Positions 26,149 to 35,457 of a DNA stretch of 64,000 nucleotides are shown here, one piece after another (position 1 is the first letter of the stretch; each line of letters starts with the position of its first letter). The position numbers and the translations under genes were made by a program. This stretch comes from Arthrobacter beigongshangensis (lineage in GTDB: Bacteria; Bacillota; Bacilli; Bacillales_A; Planococcaceae), in NCBI RefSeq assembly GCF_016820585.1, contig NZ_JADHDX010000007.1, positions 62,001 through 126,000 of the forward strand. Direction: 5' to 3'. Below the pieces are notes generated by a model. It did not search any database, was not told the DNA's origin, and saw only the letters and a list, made by a program, of their open reading frames with translations.

Positions 26149-28560
26149 TTACAATTTAACTTTCTGCAAACGCAAGGCATTCAAGACAACTGAAACCGAA
26201 CTAAATGCCATCGCCGCCCCTGCAACCCACGGAGCTAGTAAGCCAATCGCAGCGATTGGAATACCGATTGTGTTATAGAAAAATGCGAAGAATAAGTTTT
26301 GCTTAATATTACGCATCGTTTTGCGACTCATAATAATCGCATCTGCCACGCTATTTAAGTCACCGCGCATCAGCGTAATATCTGCCGCCTCAATCGCAAT
26401 ATCCGTCCCTGTTCCGACTGCCATGCCGATATTCGCCATCGCGAGTGCTGGCGCGTCATTGATACCATCGCCGACCATTGCCACTTTCTTACCTTGGTCT
26501 TGTAGCTTTTTAATTTCATCACTTTTTTGTTCAGGTAATACTTCTGCAATAACATTCGATAACCCAACTTGGCGAGCAATCGCTTCTGCAGTGCGCTGAT
26601 TATCACCTGTCAGCATGATCACTTCTAGACCCAATGCCTGCATTCGTGCAATCGCTTCTTTCGACGTTTCCTTCACTGTATCAGCGACTGCTACGACGCC
26701 TGCAAGTTGCTGATCCACAGCAATCAGCATCGCTGTTTTTCCTTCACTCTCCAGCTTTTCCATTGCAGCATTCGAATCTAAAATCGCAATGTTGCGCTCA
26801 TTCATCAATTTTCTTGTACCGACTAATACTTCTTTACCACTAACGACAGCTCGAATACCATAGCCCGGTAACGCTTCAAAATCAGTCACTTCCAGCAATG
26901 GCAAGCCTTTTTCTTTCACACCTAGGACAATTGCTTGTGCCAGAGGATGCTCAGATTGATTTTCAGCTGTTGCCACTAATTGCAACACTTCATTCTCCGT
27001 AAAGCCTTCTGTCACCGTAATATCCGTCAAAGCTGGTTGACCTTTTGTTACTGTTCCTGTTTTATCTAACACAACAGTGTCAATTGAGCGTGTGTTTTCC
27101 AAGTGTTCGCCGCCTTTAAACAACAGCCCCATTTCAGCCGCTCTACCTGACCCTGCCATAATCGAAGTCGGCGTCGCCAAACCTAGCGCACATGGACAAG
27201 CAATAACCAATATCGAAATCGTTGGAATCAAAGCCGAACGGAAATCGCCTGGTGTCACCATAAAGAACCAGATGAAGAACGTTGCCACTGCAATCACAAC
27301 AACCACTGGTACAAAAACACCCGAAATTCTATCTGCTAAACGCTGGATGTCCGCTTTCGATCCTTGCGCTTCCTCAACCACTTTAACAATTTGGGCTAGT
27401 GCTGTATCTTTCCCCACTTTTGTTGCCTTGATTTGCAATGAACCATTCTTATTGATCGTTGCACCAATAACAACATCGCCAACTACTTTATCAACGGGAA
27501 GACTTTCCCCCGTAATCATTGATTCATCGATAGCCGAACGTCCTTCAATAATTTCGCCATCCACAGGAATCTTTTCGCCAGGCTTCACAAGAATCGTATC
27601 ACCTGCGATAACTTCCTCAATCGGCAATTCAATTTCCACGCCATCACGTAACACTATTGCTGTTTTCGCTTGTAAGCCCAACAACTTTTGAATCGCTTGA
27701 CTCGTTTTTCCTTTGGCACGCACTTCAAATAATTTACCAAGGACAATTAGTGTAATAATAACAGCGGATGCTTCAAAATATAGCTCCGGGCTACCAATTT
27801 TTCCACCATTCATCCATTCAATGGATAGGTACAAACTGTAGAAATACGCTGCGCTCGTACCGAGTGCAACCAAAACGTCCATATTAGCACTTTTATTACG
27901 TAGTGAATTAAATGCTCCTTTATAGAACTGCGCACCTACGATGAATTGAACCGGTGTCGCTAAAGCCAACTGCACCCACGGATTCATGAGGAAATGTGGT
28001 AAATAAATAAAGGATAAAAACTCAAAATGCGCCACCATCGTCCATAACAATGGAATCGTCAAAATTAATGAAAAGATGAACTTCTTCCGTTGCTTATCAA
28101 TTTCCTGTTGTTTATGATCCATTTTACCCTTACTATCTTGCTTCGGCAGCAATTCATAGCCCATCTTCTTAACGACTGTCATCATATCCGTTGTTGCGAC
28201 TTGTTTACTGTCATATTCAACAGCTATCGTTTCAAGCGCAAAATTGACGCTAGCATTTGAAACGCCCTCCATTTTAGCAACGCGTTTTTCGATTTTTGTT
28301 GCACATGCTGCACAAGTCATACCAGCAATATCAAAATCGACTTTCTCTTGTACAACACTATAACCGAGCTTTTCCACTCTAGCTTTAAAGTCGTTGACAT
28401 TCGTCTTCTTCGGATCGTAAACAATCGTCGAGCGCTCCAATGCATAGTTGACATTGGCTTTTTCAACGCCTTCTATTTTAGATAAACCTTTCTCAATGCG
28501 ATTCGCACAGGCTGCACACGTCATACCATTAATTTGTAATGTTTTTTCTGCTGTTGCCAT
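26149..28560 (-). CDS. copA: Copper-exporting P1B-type ATPase
   Basis: 803 residues, full length. Two N-terminal heavy-metal domains have CxxC motifs (Cys15/Cys18 and Cys83/Cys86, both GMTCAACA). Eight membrane helices follow. The Cu(I) site motif is CPC at residues 455-457 ([12 protein letters not shown]), the phosphorylated Asp is in DKTGT (499-503), SEHPLAQAI is the nucleotide-binding HP locus, and [11 protein letters not shown] is the hinge. It exports cytosolic Cu(I). It follows copZ after a gap holding three CsoR-type palindromes, so it probably has its own copper-inducible promoter. Confidence 0.96.
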   Translation of the reverse strand: MATAEKTLQINGMTCAACANRIEKGLSKIEGVEKANVNYALERSTIVYDPKKTNVNDFKARVEKLGYSVVQEKVDFDIAGMTCAACATKIEKRVAKMEGVSNASVNFALETIAVEYDSKQVATTDMMTVVKKMGYELLPKQDSKGKMDHKQQEIDKQRKKFIFSLILTIPLLWTMVAHFEFLSFIYLPHFLMNPWVQLALATPVQFIVGAQFYKGAFNSLRNKSANMDVLVALGTSAAYFYSLYLSIEWMNGGKIGSPELYFEASAVIITLIVLGKLFEVRAKGKTSQAIQKLLGLQAKTAIVLRDGVEIELPIEEVIAGDTILVKPGEKIPVDGEIIEGRSAIDESMITGESLPVDKVVGDVVIGATINKNGSLQIKATKVGKDTALAQIVKVVEEAQGSKADIQRLADRISGVFVPVVVVIAVATFFIWFFMVTPGDFRSALIPTISILVIACPCALGLATPTSIMAGSGRAAEMGLLFKGGEHLENTRSIDTVVLDKTGTVTKGQPALTDITVTEGFTENEVLQLVATAENQSEHPLAQAIVLGVKEKGLPLLEVTDFEALPGYGIRAVVSGKEVLVGTRKLMNERNIAILDSNAAMEKLESEGKTAMLIAVDQQLAGVVAVADTVKETSKEAIARMQALGLEVIMLTGDNQRTAEAIARQVGLSNVIAEVLPEQKSDEIKKLQDQGKKVAMVGDGINDAPALAMANIGMAVGTGTDIAIEAADITLMRGDLNSVADAIIMSRKTMRNIKQNLFFAFFYNTIGIPIAAIGLLAPWVAGAAMAFSSVSVVLNALRLQKVKL

Positions 28561-28574
28561 AATGTCTCTCCTCC

Positions 28575-28669
28575 GATACTTGGTGGGGGTATATTATTTT
28601 CAAAAAGAAGAACTATACCTACTGTGAGGTATAATCTCCTCCACCGCCTTATACCCCCACATGGTGTAA
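28575..28669 (-). promoter_or_regulatory. Three CsoR-type operator-like palindromes between copZ and copA
   Basis: Three sites share the TATACC...GGTATA layout: 28575-28593 (GATACTTGGTGGGGGTATA, next to the copA ribosome binding site), 28614-28633 (perfect TATACCT-ACTGTG-AGGTATA) and 28650-28669 (TATACCCCCACATGGTGTAA). CsoR repressors bind GC-tract palindromes of this kind. Three sites in 95 bp is unusual for a copA leader. Binding is inferred. Confidence 0.6.
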
Positions 28670-28688
28670 GCGGAAATTAAGTTCACTT

Positions 28689-28889
28689 TTAAACGAGGTC
28701 GTAACCTTGGTCTTCAATTGTTTCTTTGATTTGAGCCAATGTTGCTGCACCGTCAAATTCCACAGCCACTTCTTTGCTGCTAAGATCCACTTTAACTGCT
28801 GAAACACCTGTCAATTCACCAACACTTGTTTCAATTGAATTGACACAATGATTACATGACATGCCTTCTACTTTTAAAATTTCTTTCAT
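28689..28889 (-). CDS. copZ: Copper chaperone CopZ
   Basis: A 66-residue heavy-metal-associated domain with the metal motif GMSCNHC (residues 9-15) and the expected beta-alpha-beta-beta-alpha-beta pattern. It carries Cu(I) in the cytosol to the CopA N-terminal domains. It lies between csoR and copA. A CsoR-type palindrome is located 40 bp upstream of its start. Length and motif are standard. Confidence 0.95.
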   Translation of the reverse strand: MKEILKVEGMSCNHCVNSIETSVGELTGVSAVKVDLSSKEVAVEFDGAATLAQIKETIEDQGYDLV

Positions 28890-28928
28890 AATTAAAAACC
28901 TCCTGTTTTGTTGTTAATTACAACTTAC

Positions 28929-28947
28929 TATACCCCTTACAGGTATG
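28929..28947 (-). promoter_or_regulatory. CsoR-type operator upstream of copZ
   Basis: TATACCCCTTACAGGTATG: an inverted repeat with C/G tracts, 40 bp before the copZ start and between csoR and copZ. This suggests that copZ has its own copper-responsive promoter rather than only read-through from csoR. Confidence 0.6.
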
Positions 28948-28964
28948 TCAAGTACTAAAGTTTT

Positions 28965-29255
28965 TTACTTCGTCATTGTTTTCATAACGTCCATTAATTC
29001 TTTAATCGCCGCTTCACCATCCTGCCCTTTAATAGCCTTGACGACACAATGATGCGTATGATCCTCTAGCAACGCCAATGAAACCTTGTTCATCGCTGAT
29101 TGAATCGCACTTATCTGATGCAAAATATCGACACAATAACGATCATTCTCCACCATTTGATGAACACCTCGTACTTGTCCTTCAACACGCTTTAAACGAT
29201 TGAGTAGCTGTTGCTTATTTGGTTGAACTGTTTTTTTCGTTGTTTCCTCCACCAT
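28965..29255 (-). CDS. csoR: Copper-sensing repressor CsoR
   Basis: 96 residues, all-helical DUF156 family. The Cu(I) ligands Cys41, His66 and Cys70 are present with the spacing of characterised CsoR proteins (C-x24-H-x3-C). It represses the copper genes until Cu(I) binds. The ATG at 29255 is preferred (AAGGAG 5 bp upstream) over the GTG at 29261. A CsoR-type site lies in its own promoter region, implying autoregulation. The nearby second family member at 45996-46259 lacks the His and is of the CstR class. Confidence 0.93.
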   Translation of the reverse strand: MVEETTKKTVQPNKQQLLNRLKRVEGQVRGVHQMVENDRYCVDILHQISAIQSAMNKVSLALLEDHTHHCVVKAIKGQDGEAAIKELMDVMKTMTK

Positions 29256-29280
29256 TATCACTCCTTATAAACGAGCTCCA

Positions 29281-29299
29281 TATACCCCGTACCCCTATA
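29281..29299 (-). promoter_or_regulatory. CsoR-type site upstream of csoR
   Basis: TATACCCCGTACCCCTATA lies 26 bp upstream of the csoR start. The TATA ends form an inverted repeat, but both C-tracts are on the same strand, so it is only an imperfect operator. Confidence 0.45.
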
Positions 29300-29402
29300 A
29301 TAACATTTTATTCGAAGTGGGTCAACGAGTTCGCTTTTTATTAACTGAAACTTTAACTATCTTCCTCAAGTCAATTCCTTATTTCTCTATTGTTCCATCT
29401 CA

Positions 29403-29512
29403 TTATGACCGCTATGCCGCTTGTTATGCCCGCCATAACTACATTTATGACCGGCACGCATCGCTTTATGACCGTCATGGAAGACATTATGACCGCCACC
29501 AGCTTTTTATAC
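29403..29512. repeat. Array E: five to six 21-bp units
   Basis: Units start at 29403, 29424, 29445, 29466 and 29487 (exactly 21 bp apart) with a partial unit near 29507. Core TTATGACCGYCA plus about 9 variable bases. In the plus frame this reads as a YDRHxxx heptapeptide repeat, but there is no ribosome binding site. The array abuts the CsoR-like operator and -10 box in front of the second ZIP gene. The rest of 29300-29400 shows nothing recognisable. Confidence 0.85.
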
Positions 29513-29528
29513 TCGCACAGGGTATAAT
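29508..29528 (+). promoter_or_regulatory. CsoR-like operator overlapping a -10 box
   Basis: TATACTCGCACAGGGTATA (29508-29526) has the same layout as the csoR/copZ/copA sites. Its right arm is part of TATAAT (29523-29528), a consensus -10. It would place the ZIP-like gene at 29601 under CsoR-type control. No clear -35 box was found. Confidence 0.5.
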
Positions 29529-29600
29529 TCATTCAAAAAAACAAATCTTAGCGCATATAGTTGGTTTACAACGACTTCAGCAAGAAAGGCGGCCAGACAT

Positions 29601-30293
29601 TTGAGTGCCATGATACTCGGTGGATTTCTATTTATAAGCGTTAGTGTAGGAGGTATTTTTGCTTGGATTGTCTCCAAACTCTTTCAACAAACAACGCAAG
29701 GTTTGTCACTTTTATGCGGAGGATTTTTAGTTGGATTGCTGATCCTCGATATCATACCAACCGCTTTGCAAATGTACCAATCGTTCGGCATCGTACATGG
29801 CGCTCTCATTGGTTATCTCTTATTTCAAGTACTCCACCAGCTATCTCACCCGACAACGGTTCAAACACCATCCATCTACCTACTAACCATTGCACTTTTA
29901 CTTCACACCATTCCACTCAGCGTGACCATCGGCAACGCACTTGGCGATTCCACTTTCGGCATCACCATTACCGCTTCAACCATTCTCCATCATCTTCCAG
30001 AAGGATTTGCATTAACAACGGCACTCCTCTCGCAAGGCAAACAATTATGGTGCTTGCTGCTTGTGTTTATCAGTTTATCGCTGTGCTTCAGCCTATTTAT
30101 TTGGCTAGGGCATTATATAAATCTAACAAATCACGCACAAGCAATTTTACTTGGTATTTCCATTAGCTTGCTCGCAACGACTAGTCTATCTGAATTCATC
30201 CTACAGCATCGTCGAGCTTTGCCTATAGATTCATTTTTAATATATATCCTTATGGGGTATCTGTTGAGTACGTTATTTCATTTTTTATTGTAA
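29601..30293 (+). CDS. ZIP-family transporter, divergent
   Basis: A 230-residue membrane protein with about eight helices. TM5 keeps a ZIP signature, LHHLPEGFAL. In the TM4 counterpart the usual HNxPEG is replaced by LHTIPLSVTIG, so the Glu ligand is missing. The His-rich loop between TM3 and TM4 is short (LHQLSHP). It may transport another metal or act differently from the ZIP protein at 24568-25383. Start TTG at 29601 (AAAGG 11 bp upstream) or ATG at 29610. A CsoR-like palindrome lies in its promoter. Confidence 0.8.
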   Translation: MSAMILGGFLFISVSVGGIFAWIVSKLFQQTTQGLSLLCGGFLVGLLILDIIPTALQMYQSFGIVHGALIGYLLFQVLHQLSHPTTVQTPSIYLLTIALLLHTIPLSVTIGNALGDSTFGITITASTILHHLPEGFALTTALLSQGKQLWCLLLVFISLSLCFSLFIWLGHYINLTNHAQAILLGISISLLATTSLSEFILQHRRALPIDSFLIYILMGYLLSTLFHFLL

Positions 30294-30298
30294 TAAAA

Positions 30299-30339
30299 AA
30301 TACAGTTATTCATAGGTGAAAATCCATGAATAACTGTAT
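30299..30339 (-). terminator. Terminator between the ZIP-like and FNR genes
   Basis: ATACAGTTATTCAT and ATGAATAACTGTAT form a 14-bp stem with a 12-nt loop. The A-rich left flank gives a U-tract for the minus-strand FNR gene; it can also end the convergent ZIP-like transcript. Confidence 0.88.
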
Positions 30340-30350
30340 CAACTACATCG

Positions 30351-31409
30351 TTAGCCTTTCACCTCATACAAATGCTTCACCAATTCACGGTTTTTTTCTT
30401 TAAAAACATCATTATGCGAGGACACCATGCCATGTCCATACGCATCCGGTGTAATATATTGCTTGGCTTTATTGACAGCATTGGCCGCGTCCTGAAATGC
30501 CCCTGCGATTAAATGAAGCTTGCCTTCATGTTTCAAAATATCACCTGCCGCATAAAGCCCTGGGACGGATGTTTCACTCATTGGGCTCCCCGCTATGCTA
30601 TACTCGTCTACCATTTCTATATTCAGCCCGCTGTTTTCGGTCAACTCTTTATCCTGATCATAGCCATGATTGATGATGACTTCATCCACAGCTAATTGAA
30701 ACTTCTGACCATCCTCCGTACTGACTAGTTCGACTTTTTCAATCGTTTCATGATTATCTGCCGCAATCAGCCTTTCAATAGAGGTGTTCAATAAGCAATC
30801 CACTGAACTTCTGAATAAGCGGGATACTTCCGCTTCATGCCCTTTCAACATATCTTTGCGATACGTCAAATAGACTTTTTTGGCAATCGGCTCTAATTCA
30901 TTTGCCCAGTCAATTGCCGTATTACCGCCTCCGGAAATTAATACCGTCTTCCCTTTAAAGCGTGCCAGAGATTTTACCGTATAATGCAAATTGGATACTT
31001 CAAAACGCTCTGCACCTTCAATCTCCAATTTTGTCGGCTTCAAAATACCTCCGCCTACAGCTAAAATGACTGTTTTGGATAGATGGCGTTGCTCGGTAGA
31101 AGTACGTATCACAAAGTGTCCATCCTCATCTTTTTGAATCGATGTCACTTTTTCACCGACTACAAGCTCAGGCTTGAATGTCAGTCCTTGCTGAATCAAT
31201 TGCTCAATCAACTTTTCAGCTGGAATAGGCGTCAGCCCACCTACATCCCAAATCATTTTCTCCGGATACACATTTACCTTTCCACCTAAGTAAGGCTGGA
31301 ACTCAATAATCTTCGTTGTCATTTCTCGAAGTCCGCTATAAAATGCAGAATACAATCCTGCAGGGCCGCCACCAATAATCGTTACATCATATAGCTGTTC
31401 CGAAGTCAT
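30351..31409 (-). CDS. Ferredoxin/flavodoxin--NADP reductase (YumC/YcgT type)
   Basis: 352 residues, thioredoxin-reductase-like two-dinucleotide-domain flavoprotein. The FAD motif GGGPAGLYSAFYSG is at residues 13-26 and the NADPH motif ISGGGNTAIDWANE near 160; the late FAD motif is GLYAAGDILKHEGK. There is no redox CxxC, which separates it from thioredoxin reductase and fits the Bacillus-type FNR. It follows a siderophore-binding lipoprotein gene by 15 bp, so it may supply electrons for releasing iron from ferric siderophores. ATG with AAAGGGG upstream. Confidence 0.88.
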   Translation of the reverse strand: MTSEQLYDVTIIGGGPAGLYSAFYSGLREMTTKIIEFQPYLGGKVNVYPEKMIWDVGGLTPIPAEKLIEQLIQQGLTFKPELVVGEKVTSIQKDEDGHFVIRTSTEQRHLSKTVILAVGGGILKPTKLEIEGAERFEVSNLHYTVKSLARFKGKTVLISGGGNTAIDWANELEPIAKKVYLTYRKDMLKGHEAEVSRLFRSSVDCLLNTSIERLIAADNHETIEKVELVSTEDGQKFQLAVDEVIINHGYDQDKELTENSGLNIEMVDEYSIAGSPMSETSVPGLYAAGDILKHEGKLHLIAGAFQDAANAVNKAKQYITPDAYGHGMVSSHNDVFKEKNRELVKHLYEVKG

Positions 31410-31424
31410 CCAAAAAACCCCTTT

Positions 31425-32381
31425 TTACTTTGTCTGATTTTCTTTAGTTCTTTCAATCAACATGTCTACAAATAAGTCAATTTGCTCATAGATTGCAATT
31501 GGGTCATATCGATAATACGTGTCGAAATCATTGTAAAACACTTGATTATTTTTCATCGCATCTAAGCCCTGCCAAATCGGTGAGTCCTTTAAAGTATTCA
31601 AAGCCTCTCCTCTGTTCTCAGGATCATAGGACGTCAAAAACATGTAATCAGCGGCATACTCAGGCAATACTTCCATAGACAGCTGAAGTGTTTGTTCTGC
31701 ATTGTTATTTTTATGAGGCATGTTCAGTTCCAATGCATTATATAACGCCTGGCCACCACGTCCAGCATTGTCTCCAAAGATCCATAAATCCCCTTTATCC
31801 GTTAATTCATAAATACCAAATGTCGCGTCTTCAGCAATAACACCCGATAGCCTTTCCTTACCCTCTTTTGCTTTCTGGTCAAATTTACTGATGAATTGCG
31901 CTGCTTCTTCGTGATTACCCGTAATATCTTCAAATAATTTCACTGTTTCTTGAATATTGGATGCTGTTCCATATGGAATATGAATCGTTGGCGCTATTTC
32001 TGAAAGTTGCTCATAATTTTCATCATACATCACGACAATTAAATCAGGTTTAAGCTCCAATACTTTTTCAACATTGACCGGCTGACCAATTTCAACCGCA
32101 TCTTTTAATAAATCCTTAATAAATGGATTATCAAATGCTGTCGGTTCAACCCCTATAACATTTGCGCCAACGGATAATAATTCACCTGCATAAAAGTCCG
32201 TTACGATTCTCAACGGCTTCGAAGGGATTTCAACGACTCCTTTCCCCGTCTCATATGCTCGTGTTTCTTCAATTTGCTGCACTGTCTCTTTCTCTGTAGA
32301 TGCAGGTTTATTGCAAGCGATTAGCACTGATGCAAGTATCGCAAGTATGGCCGTCATCATCATAAATTTAGTTTTTTTCAT
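31425..32381 (-). CDS. Iron-siderophore ABC transporter binding lipoprotein
   Basis: 318 residues. The lipoprotein signal ends LASVLIAC (lipidated Cys about 23), followed by a class-III (FhuD/FecB-like) periplasmic-binding fold with EIPSKPLRIVTDFYAGELLS and ELKPDLIVVMYDENY. It is attached to the outer face of the membrane and delivers a ferric siderophore to the permease encoded just upstream (32421-34415). It is co-transcribed with the FNR gene. The siderophore cannot be named from sequence. Confidence 0.9.
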   Translation of the reverse strand: MKKTKFMMMTAILAILASVLIACNKPASTEKETVQQIEETRAYETGKGVVEIPSKPLRIVTDFYAGELLSVGANVIGVEPTAFDNPFIKDLLKDAVEIGQPVNVEKVLELKPDLIVVMYDENYEQLSEIAPTIHIPYGTASNIQETVKLFEDITGNHEEAAQFISKFDQKAKEGKERLSGVIAEDATFGIYELTDKGDLWIFGDNAGRGGQALYNALELNMPHKNNNAEQTLQLSMEVLPEYAADYMFLTSYDPENRGEALNTLKDSPIWQGLDAMKNNQVFYNDFDTYYRYDPIAIYEQIDLFVDMLIERTKENQTK

Positions 32382-32420
32382 AATTCGTTATCTCCTTTAT
32401 CATGCCGACAGAATCCCAAG

Positions 32421-34415
32421 CTATTTACCAACTATTTTGCTAGTCTTTTTTAATAAATAGAGTAAATAGGGTGCCCCTACGAGCGAAACCAATAATCCCG
32501 CAGGCACATCCTTTGGCGCTAATAAAAAGCGACCTAGAAAATCGGCAACTGTCAATAGGATGCCACCAAGTAAAATCGTAATCGGAAACATATATTGATG
32601 CTTCACACCAACCATCCTTCTTGCAGCATGCGGCGCTAGCAGTCCAATAAACCCGATTGTTCCAACAATGGCCACACTCACTGCAGATAGTGCAACACCT
32701 AAAATAATCATATACAGGCGCACTTTCTGCGTTTTCAATCCAATGCCTGTTGCCAGCTCATCCCCAAACAACAACACATCAAACGTTCTTGAGAAGTAAT
32801 AAATAATCGGGAAAAATAACACGACAGCTAACGCGGCAAGCGACACATGCTCCCAGGAGCTCCCATACGTACTACCTGACAGCCATGTTAAAGCTTGCGT
32901 TACATTTAACTTCGATTTCACCACAATGATTTGAATAACAGCCGAACCTATTGCGGAGATCGATATCCCCATCAGCACAAGCATCATCGGTTGAAAGCCA
33001 CTGCGGAAACTGAATACTAATATAACGATCATCGCTAACATCGCACCGATAAATGCACCGACAGGGATGAAATAAAAGGGCATTCCCGGAAATAGTAATA
33101 AGAAAAGCATCGCTACCATACCAGCACCTGACGTAACCCCTAACACAGAGGCATCCGCTAAAGGATTACGCAATACTGATTGTAAAATCATGCCTCCTGC
33201 CGCCATGAGCATCCCTACCAAAATGCTAACGAGTATACGGGGAACACGGAAATCCCATACATAGATGTTATGCGCTAATTCCTGGACAACCTCATTCACT
33301 GGCGTAAAAGCTGTACCGCCAAATAACACACTGACAAATAGCACAAGCAATGCAACCACAGCTATGGAAGCATTAATCAACCATTTACGTGAGAAAAAGT
33401 CGTGCCCATTCAACGTAGAGGCCTGCTCTTTTTTCCCTTTACTCATCTTGATTGCTAAATAGATAAGCACAGGACCGCCAATGATCGCAGTCATTGCACC
33501 GACTGGTAATTCCTGCGTTTGCGTAATGAAACGAACGAGCACATCCGCACCGACTAATAGCGTAGCTCCAATGGCAATATTACCCAGAATCATTGAATAA
33601 TGAAGTCTAAATCCTATTAAACGCACAATATGTGGCGCGATAATCCCGACGAAGCCGATGGGACCAACGACAGCTACAGTAATGGAAGCTAAGAAAATAG
33701 CAATCAGCCAGCCAAGTACTTTAATGCCGCCCACTTTCTGTCCAAGTCCAATGGCTGTCTCGTCACCAAGCAATAAGACATCCAATTTCCGGCTTAGCAA
33801 CAACGCGACAATAAGCGTCACCGTAAACCATGGCCATGCAAATTGAACCCCTAACCAATCCAATTGGATTAACGAGCCCGATCCCCATAGGAATAAACCT
33901 GTTACTTCATTGGCGAAAAATAACTGTAAGGCTCCCGTAAATGATGAAAACAGCATACTGACAATCATACCTGTCAATGCCACGCGAACCGGATCTAGTC
34001 CTCTCCCAACAAGCCCCCAGACAAGTGACGCGGCGGCAAGTCCACCCCCAAAAGCAATGAGTAAAGGAAATTCTCCGCTCATTTTCGGAAAAAATATCGC
34101 CCACGCTACTACAAAAAAGTAAGCTCCTGCATGAATCCCCAACGTACTTGCACTCGCCAAAGGATTTTTAGTAATCGACTGCATGAGCATCCCCGCAACA
34201 GCCAGAGCTGCTCCGGCTATGCAACCAATGACCAGACGCGGTAAACGCGTATATAAGAAAAAATTCATTTGCTGTGGATCATGTCGAAGCTGTTGCCAAA
34301 AGGCAAAATACCCTTGTGACGACTGTCCTTGGCTGACATGAATCGATGCCAGTAAACCGAACAAAATGATGCATCCTACTATGGCTAGACTCGTTTTTAC
34401 TTTACGATTTTGCAT
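32421..34415 (-). CDS. Fused double FecCD permease (FhuB-like)
   Basis: 664 residues containing two FecCD permease domains in one chain (about residues 15-325 and 345-660). Each domain has RLPR(L/I)-type starts, GAALAVAGMLMQ / GMLMAAGGMILQ, NPLASASTLG / NPLADASVLG and GPIGFVGIIAPH / GTIGFIGLLAPH. This is the layout of E. coli FhuB and replaces the usual heterodimer. The ATG at 34415, directly after the upstream stop, is preferred over an in-frame TTG at 34436. No ATPase accompanies it; the ATPase at 38617-39405 probably serves it. Confidence 0.92.
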   Translation of the reverse strand: MQNRKVKTSLAIVGCIILFGLLASIHVSQGQSSQGYFAFWQQLRHDPQQMNFFLYTRLPRLVIGCIAGAALAVAGMLMQSITKNPLASASTLGIHAGAYFFVVAWAIFFPKMSGEFPLLIAFGGGLAAASLVWGLVGRGLDPVRVALTGMIVSMLFSSFTGALQLFFANEVTGLFLWGSGSLIQLDWLGVQFAWPWFTVTLIVALLLSRKLDVLLLGDETAIGLGQKVGGIKVLGWLIAIFLASITVAVVGPIGFVGIIAPHIVRLIGFRLHYSMILGNIAIGATLLVGADVLVRFITQTQELPVGAMTAIIGGPVLIYLAIKMSKGKKEQASTLNGHDFFSRKWLINASIAVVALLVLFVSVLFGGTAFTPVNEVVQELAHNIYVWDFRVPRILVSILVGMLMAAGGMILQSVLRNPLADASVLGVTSGAGMVAMLFLLLFPGMPFYFIPVGAFIGAMLAMIVILVFSFRSGFQPMMLVLMGISISAIGSAVIQIIVVKSKLNVTQALTWLSGSTYGSSWEHVSLAALAVVLFFPIIYYFSRTFDVLLFGDELATGIGLKTQKVRLYMIILGVALSAVSVAIVGTIGFIGLLAPHAARRMVGVKHQYMFPITILLGGILLTVADFLGRFLLAPKDVPAGLLVSLVGAPYLLYLLKKTSKIVGK

Positions 34416-34416
34416 A

Positions 34417-35388
34417 TCATTCTTTAATAGCCGCAAGCAAATTATCTACTAGATTGTCAGCAGACAGTACTCCGCCAAATGTCCAAGTGTCACCGCCAAT
34501 ATCATAGAGTTGATTTTCCTTCACAAACGTTAAATCATTCCACACTTTATTATTTTTCATATTGTCAAAAAGGGGATCATCCTCTTGTACAGCATGAATG
34601 AGAATTGCCTCTTGATAGTTCGACACCCCTTCAATATTCGCGTCAATAAAGCCCCAATCTGCCTCTAGGTTGTCAGTAATCGTGTTTTCCAAGCCAACTG
34701 CTTCCAACACATGACTCACCATCGAATTCTTCGTAAACAAACGGAATGTTGGTGCCTGGTTCACCGTATAAGCTTGCGTAAAGAGAAATTCTTTCGTCGA
34801 TAAATTCAAGCTCTCAATTTCCTGCTTCGCTTTTGCATACTTCTCTTCCAATTGCTTAATCACTTCATCAGCTTGTTGCTCTTTTTGCAATAATGCTGCA
34901 GTCATTTTGAATGAATCCATAGCCGTTTGATACAAATCTTTCGTCGCTTCAGGCGATGTTGTATCATAGAAAATCGTCGGTGCAATTTTTTCTAAATCTT
35001 TTTGTATTTTCCCGTGGTTATTCGCCAACGTAATAATGACATCAGGATTCAATTTTGCGATTTCCTCCAAATTAGGCTCTTGTCGTGTACCGACATCGAC
35101 AACGTCATCACTTAGCTCTTTATCAATTTTGACCCATTTCTTAAAGCCTTCAACATCGGCAACACCAACTGGCTGTACATCTAAAGCTAATACTTCCTCC
35201 GCATAATTCCATTCCAATACAACAACACGTTCAGGTACTTTATCGAATGTCGCCGTTCCTAACGCATGAGTGATTTCAATCTTGGCACTCGCATTGCTAT
35301 CCTTCACTTCTTGTTCAACTTCCCCTTTTTCTGCACATGCAGTTAAAACAAACACCATCGCAATGACTAGCACTAACAACTTCTTCAT
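34417..35388 (-). CDS. Iron-siderophore binding lipoprotein
   Basis: 323 residues. The signal KKLLVLVIAMVFVLTAC ends at lipidated Cys18. A FecB-like binding fold follows: THALGTATFDKVPERVVVLEWNYAEEVL and EIAKLNPDVIITL. The ATG at 35388 is preceded by GAGGAGG at 8 bp; the longer frame from 35424 would run through a Fur box. It is placed right before the fused permease, so together they probably form one uptake system. The Fur box at 35404-35422 indicates its own iron-repressed promoter. Confidence 0.92.
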   Translation of the reverse strand: MKKLLVLVIAMVFVLTACAEKGEVEQEVKDSNASAKIEITHALGTATFDKVPERVVVLEWNYAEEVLALDVQPVGVADVEGFKKWVKIDKELSDDVVDVGTRQEPNLEEIAKLNPDVIITLANNHGKIQKDLEKIAPTIFYDTTSPEATKDLYQTAMDSFKMTAALLQKEQQADEVIKQLEEKYAKAKQEIESLNLSTKEFLFTQAYTVNQAPTFRLFTKNSMVSHVLEAVGLENTITDNLEADWGFIDANIEGVSNYQEAILIHAVQEDDPLFDNMKNNKVWNDLTFVKENQLYDIGGDTWTFGGVLSADNLVDNLLAAIKE

Positions 35389-35403
35389 AATTACATCCTC
35401 CTC

Positions 35404-35422
35404 GATAATGATATTCATTCTC
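35404..35422 (-). promoter_or_regulatory. Fur box upstream of the binding-lipoprotein gene
   Basis: GATAATGATATTCATTCTC matches the 19-bp Fur consensus GATAATGATAATCATTATC at 17 positions. It ends 16 bp before the start codon at 35388, so it marks an internal iron-regulated promoter. Confidence 0.85.
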
Positions 35423-35457
35423 AATAATCAACTAAAAAAATAATTCCCTACCATTTT

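Noticed and set aside
29317..29604. Plus-strand open frame with YDRHxxx heptapeptides
   Set aside because: Also explained by the 21-bp period of array E. It lacks a ribosome binding site and contains the proposed promoter and operator of the ZIP-like gene.
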